Assembly (NCBI RefSeq): GCF_000495855.1
Contig: NZ_AWGF01000004.1
Coordinates: forward strand, 372,001 to 436,000
Direction of reading: 5' to 3'
Length of the DNA: 64,000 nt
DNA from: Asticcacaulis sp. YBE204
GTDB taxonomy: Bacteria > Pseudomonadota > Alphaproteobacteria > Caulobacterales > Caulobacteraceae
Shown here piece after piece: positions 61,414-64,000 of the stretch (within the stretch, counting starts at the first letter, position 1; the number at the start of each line of letters is the position of its first letter). Under the pieces are notes generated by a model. That model saw only the letters and a list, made by a program, of their open reading frames with translations. It had not been told where the DNA came from and made no database searches. The position numbers and the translations under genes are program-made.

Positions 61414-61848
61414 CTACTCGATGTCTTCGTTGATTAGGCCGACCTTGAAGTAGCCGTTGTCCTGAAGGACGTTCAGCACCGACATGAAGTCGTTATATTC
61501 GATGTCGGCGTCGCCACGGACCAGAACGCGTTCTTCGGTCGGGTTGGCAACCGCCAGAGCCACCGCCAGATCGCCCGGCAGGGTGGCCAGTGAGGTCTTG
61601 TTCGGGCCGATATAGATGTCGTCGGTGCCCTGGATCGAGATGAACACCGGCTCCTTCGGCGGCTTCGTATCCTGGCTGGGCACCGCGGGCGGCAGGTCGA
61701 GTTTGATCGACACGGTTGCCATCGGGGCCGACACCATGAAGATGATCAGCAGCACGAGCATGATATCAACGAACGGCGTGACGTTGATTTCGGAATTCTG
61801 TTCGACATTGTAGCGCGAACCGCCACCGCCACCGAGCTTAGCGCCCAT
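61414..61848 (-). CDS. exbD: ExbD/TolR-family biopolymer transport protein
   Basis: A 144-residue protein. A Gly-rich N terminus is followed by EINVTPFVDIMLVLLIIFMV (the membrane helix with the conserved Asp that carries protons) and a periplasmic domain (VFISIQGTDDIYIG, VLVRGDADIEYNDFMSVLNVL). It should work with ExbB or TolQ. No such gene is adjacent: upstream is 175 bases of non-coding sequence and then folE. Confidence 0.92.
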   Translation of the reverse strand: MGAKLGGGGGSRYNVEQNSEINVTPFVDIMLVLLIIFMVSAPMATVSIKLDLPPAVPSQDTKPPKEPVFISIQGTDDIYIGPNKTSLATLPGDLAVALAVANPTEERVLVRGDADIEYNDFMSVLNVLQDNGYFKVGLINEDIE

Positions 61849-62023
61849 GTTTAACTCCCTTAGAGGCCCTGCCAGAAGCGGGCACTAAAAATAAGATGCC
61901 CGATTTAGGCTAACTCAAACGCAAATGTAAACCCCTCGGTCACACAAGATTACAAATTCTTCATGACGAGTTTACGACATTTCCCGCGTCTGGGGTAATC
62001 CGAAACGCGGGCCGTGCCTCTGT

Positions 62024-62689
62024 TTACGATTGGCAGAAGCGCATGAAGCGGTCCTGTAAAGCCAGATCGGTTTTGAAGACACCGGTAAAGCGCGTGGTGA
62101 CGGTGGTGACGTTCTTATGATGGACGCCACGGGTCGACATGCACTGATGCTCGGCGTCGATCAGGACGGCCACACCAAGAGGGCTGAGCGAATCGACCAG
62201 AGCGTCGGCGATCTGCTTGGTCAGGGTTTCCTGCGTTTGCAGACGCTTGGAGAAGATTTCGACCACACGCGCGATTTTGGAAATACCGACGACCTTCGAG
62301 GTCGGCATATAGGCGACATAGGCCTTGCCGAGGAACGCCGCCATATGGTGTTCGCAATGCGATTCGACGTCGATCTGGCGCAGCATGACCATGTCGTCAT
62401 AGCCCTGCACGTCCTCAAACGTGCGCGACAGTTCCTTGGCCGGATCGGCCTGATAACCCTGGAACCATTCTTCGTAGGCTTCGACGACGCGCTTGGGGGT
62501 GTCGATCAGCCCTTCGCGCGACGGGTCGTCACCGGCCCAGGCGAGCAGGGTCTTTACCGCTTCCATGGCCTGTGCCTTGGTCGGGCGCTCGACGTTCAGG
62601 CTTTCGGAAAAGCCTTTGGAGCGGCTGGCGTTGAGGGCGGCAACTAGCGGATCGTTGGATTCGCGGTGTTCGGGTTCGAAACTGTCCAT
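62024..62689 (-). CDS. folE: GTP cyclohydrolase I
   Basis: A 221-residue enzyme of the first step of folate/pterin synthesis. It shows REGLIDTPKRVVEAYEEWF, ESHCEHHMAAFLGKAYVAY (zinc Cys and His), KVVGISKIARVVEIFSKRLQ and HQCMSTRGV with the third zinc Cys. Length is normal. It is divergent from cysS; the 230-base control region holds an AACACG/CGTGTT hairpin but no gene. Confidence 0.95.
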   Translation of the reverse strand: MDSFEPEHRESNDPLVAALNASRSKGFSESLNVERPTKAQAMEAVKTLLAWAGDDPSREGLIDTPKRVVEAYEEWFQGYQADPAKELSRTFEDVQGYDDMVMLRQIDVESHCEHHMAAFLGKAYVAYMPTSKVVGISKIARVVEIFSKRLQTQETLTKQIADALVDSLSPLGVAVLIDAEHQCMSTRGVHHKNVTTVTTRFTGVFKTDLALQDRFMRFCQS

Positions 62690-62919
62690 AATTCTCTACT
62701 CTTCTCCGGAGGGCCGAGTGGCGCCGAAGCGAAGGCTCCGGAATGACGCGTGGCATCCCTCTTTGGCCTCTTGTATATGGGGCGAGACCGGGCCCTTAAT
62801 TCGTGAACAGCTTACGAATATAACACGTTTTTGGACGTGTTCCGGTGCATATTCGCTTGGTGGTAAGCCGCCGCAGCGTCTATATGGGGCAAAGCCTTAA
62901 GAGTTCAACCGAAATCGTC

Positions 62920-64000
62920 ATGAAACTGAAGATCAACGACACGCTGAAGCGCGAAAAGACGGAATTCGTTCCGAAAAACCCCGAACGCGTGACGATGTAT
63001 GTCTGCGGCCCGACCGTCTATAATTACGCCCACATCGGTAATGCGCGACCTGTCGTGGTGTTCGACGTGCTGTTCCGGTTGCTGCGCGCCTTGTATGGTG
63101 AACAGCATGTCGTTTATGCGCGCAACATCACCGACGTCGACGACAAGATCAATCAGAAGGCCATTACTGAGGGCGTCGATATCGACATCATTACCTCGAA
63201 ATTCGCCGACATCTATAATGCCGACATGAAGGCGCTCGGGGCTCTGGAGCCGACGATTCAGCCGCGCGTGACGCAGAACATGAACGCCATCGTGGCGCAG
63301 ATCGCGGCGCTGATGCGCAACGGCCACGCCTATGCGGCGGAAGGCCATGTGCTGTTCGACGTCGAAAGCTACAAGGCCTATGGCTCGCTGTCGAACCGCT
63401 CGCTCGACGACATGATCGCCGGGGCGCGCGTCGAGGTGGCACCCTACAAAAAGAACCCGCAGGACTTCGTGCTGTGGAAGCCGTCGAAACCCGGCGAGCC
63501 GCGCTGGCCAAGCCCGTGGGGTGAGGGGCGTCCGGGCTGGCATATCGAATGCTCGGCCATGATCGAGGCCAATCTCGGCCTGCCGATCGATATCCACGGC
63601 GGCGGCCACGATCTGGTCTTCCCGCACCATGAGAACGAAATCGCGCAGGGCGTTTGCGCGCAACACGGTCATTCCCATAAGGAAGAGACCTATGCGCGCT
63701 ACTGGATGCACAACGGCTTCCTGACGATGGATTCCGAGAAGATGTCGAAATCGATCGGCAATGTGCAACTGGTGCATGAGCTGATCAAGCACTTCCCCGG
63801 CGAGGTGCTGCGCGTGGCCTTGTTATCGGCCCATTACCGCGCGCCGCTCGACTGGACGCATGACCTGCTGACCCAGACGCATAAGCGGTTGGATGGTTTG
63901 TACGGGGCCTTGCGCCGCACGGCGGATGTGGAAACCGTCGAGGCCGAGGTGCCGGAAGCGGTACTTGAGGCTCTGTGCGATGATCTGGCGACGCCGCGCG
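62920..64000 (+). CDS. cysS: Cysteinyl-tRNA synthetase, 5' part (cut by window end)
   Basis: The first 360 residues of CysRS; the gene continues beyond the window. It shows the zinc Cys and HIGH motif in YVCGPTVYNYAHIGNARP, NITDVDDKI, GWHIECSAMI (zinc), HHENEIAQ and KMSKSIGN. It is a class I synthetase. The ATG at 62920 gives MKLKINDTLKREK, the usual start. Confidence 0.96.
   Translation, partial: MKLKINDTLKREKTEFVPKNPERVTMYVCGPTVYNYAHIGNARPVVVFDVLFRLLRALYGEQHVVYARNITDVDDKINQKAITEGVDIDIITSKFADIYNADMKALGALEPTIQPRVTQNMNAIVAQIAALMRNGHAYAAEGHVLFDVESYKAYGSLSNRSLDDMIAGARVEVAPYKKNPQDFVLWKPSKPGEPRWPSPWGEGRPGWHIECSAMIEANLGLPIDIHGGGHDLVFPHHENEIAQGVCAQHGHSHKEETYARYWMHNGFLTMDSEKMSKSIGNVQLVHELIKHFPGEVLRVALLSAHYRAPLDWTHDLLTQTHKRLDGLYGALRRTADVETVEAEVPEAVLEALCDDLATPR

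Overview
The window reads as a chromosomal segment of an alphaproteobacterium of the family Caulobacteraceae, most likely Asticcacaulis or a close relative. This is inferred from a TipN-like polarity protein, a CtrA-type site upstream of ftsW, the rpmH-rnpA-yidC-engB, rpmI-rplT-pheS-pheT and rluD/rpoH blocks, and many GC-rich intergenic repeats. I see no rRNA, tRNA, CRISPR array, transposase, integrase or prophage. It is a gene-dense, mostly housekeeping region.

Layout. 1-2.6 kb: small secreted proteins and a DUF3445 (HODM-like) protein. 1.9-5.5 kb: engB, yidC, rnpA and rpmH on the minus strand. 5.7-10.3 kb: an orphan histidine kinase, a proline iminopeptidase, an MFS transporter and two small AT-richer genes. 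10.3-16.4 kb: a dipeptide epimerase, the TipN-like protein, a proline/alanine-rich membrane protein and two DUF805-type proteins. 16.5-24.2 kb: a nearly complete histidine operon on the minus strand (yerC-type regulator, hisG, hisD, a hisC-like/hisB fusion, hisH, hisA, hisF, a small membrane protein, hisIE), with a 20-bp palindrome just upstream of the first gene. 24.2-30.5 kb: small membrane proteins, an Hsp70-family protein and a LemA/TPM-domain operon with a decayed gene end. 30.5-36.4 kb: CPBP protease, two GNATs, a Sel1-repeat protein, an Lrp/AsnC regulator, an ECF sigma cassette with two EF-hand proteins, and a mini flagellar-rod-like protein. 36.6-41 kb: pheT, pheS, rplT, rpmI. 42.4-49.5 kb: a partial division/cell-wall cluster (ftsW, murG, murC, murB) broken up by an AI-2E-type permease, a parDE module and a GFA-family protein. 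49.6-56.2 kb: folP, thiD, serC and purA among hypotheticals. 56.3-64 kb: a pseudo-receiver protein, a four-unit aspartyl-protease-like protein, rpoH, rluD, exbD, folE and the 5' part of cysS.

The most unusual items follow. (1) HisB is fused to a HisC-like aminotransferase domain that lacks both the PLP-binding lysine and the substrate-binding arginine. (2) Three families of structured intergenic repeats occur roughly every 3 kb, also inside operons. One carries a nested hairpin module whose stem shows compensatory changes between copies. (3) An operon couples two secreted EF-hand proteins to an ECF sigma factor and a small membrane protein. (4) A secreted protein has four retropepsin-like motif regions, two of them degenerate. 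(5) A TrpR-like regulator heads the his operon under a palindromic operator candidate.
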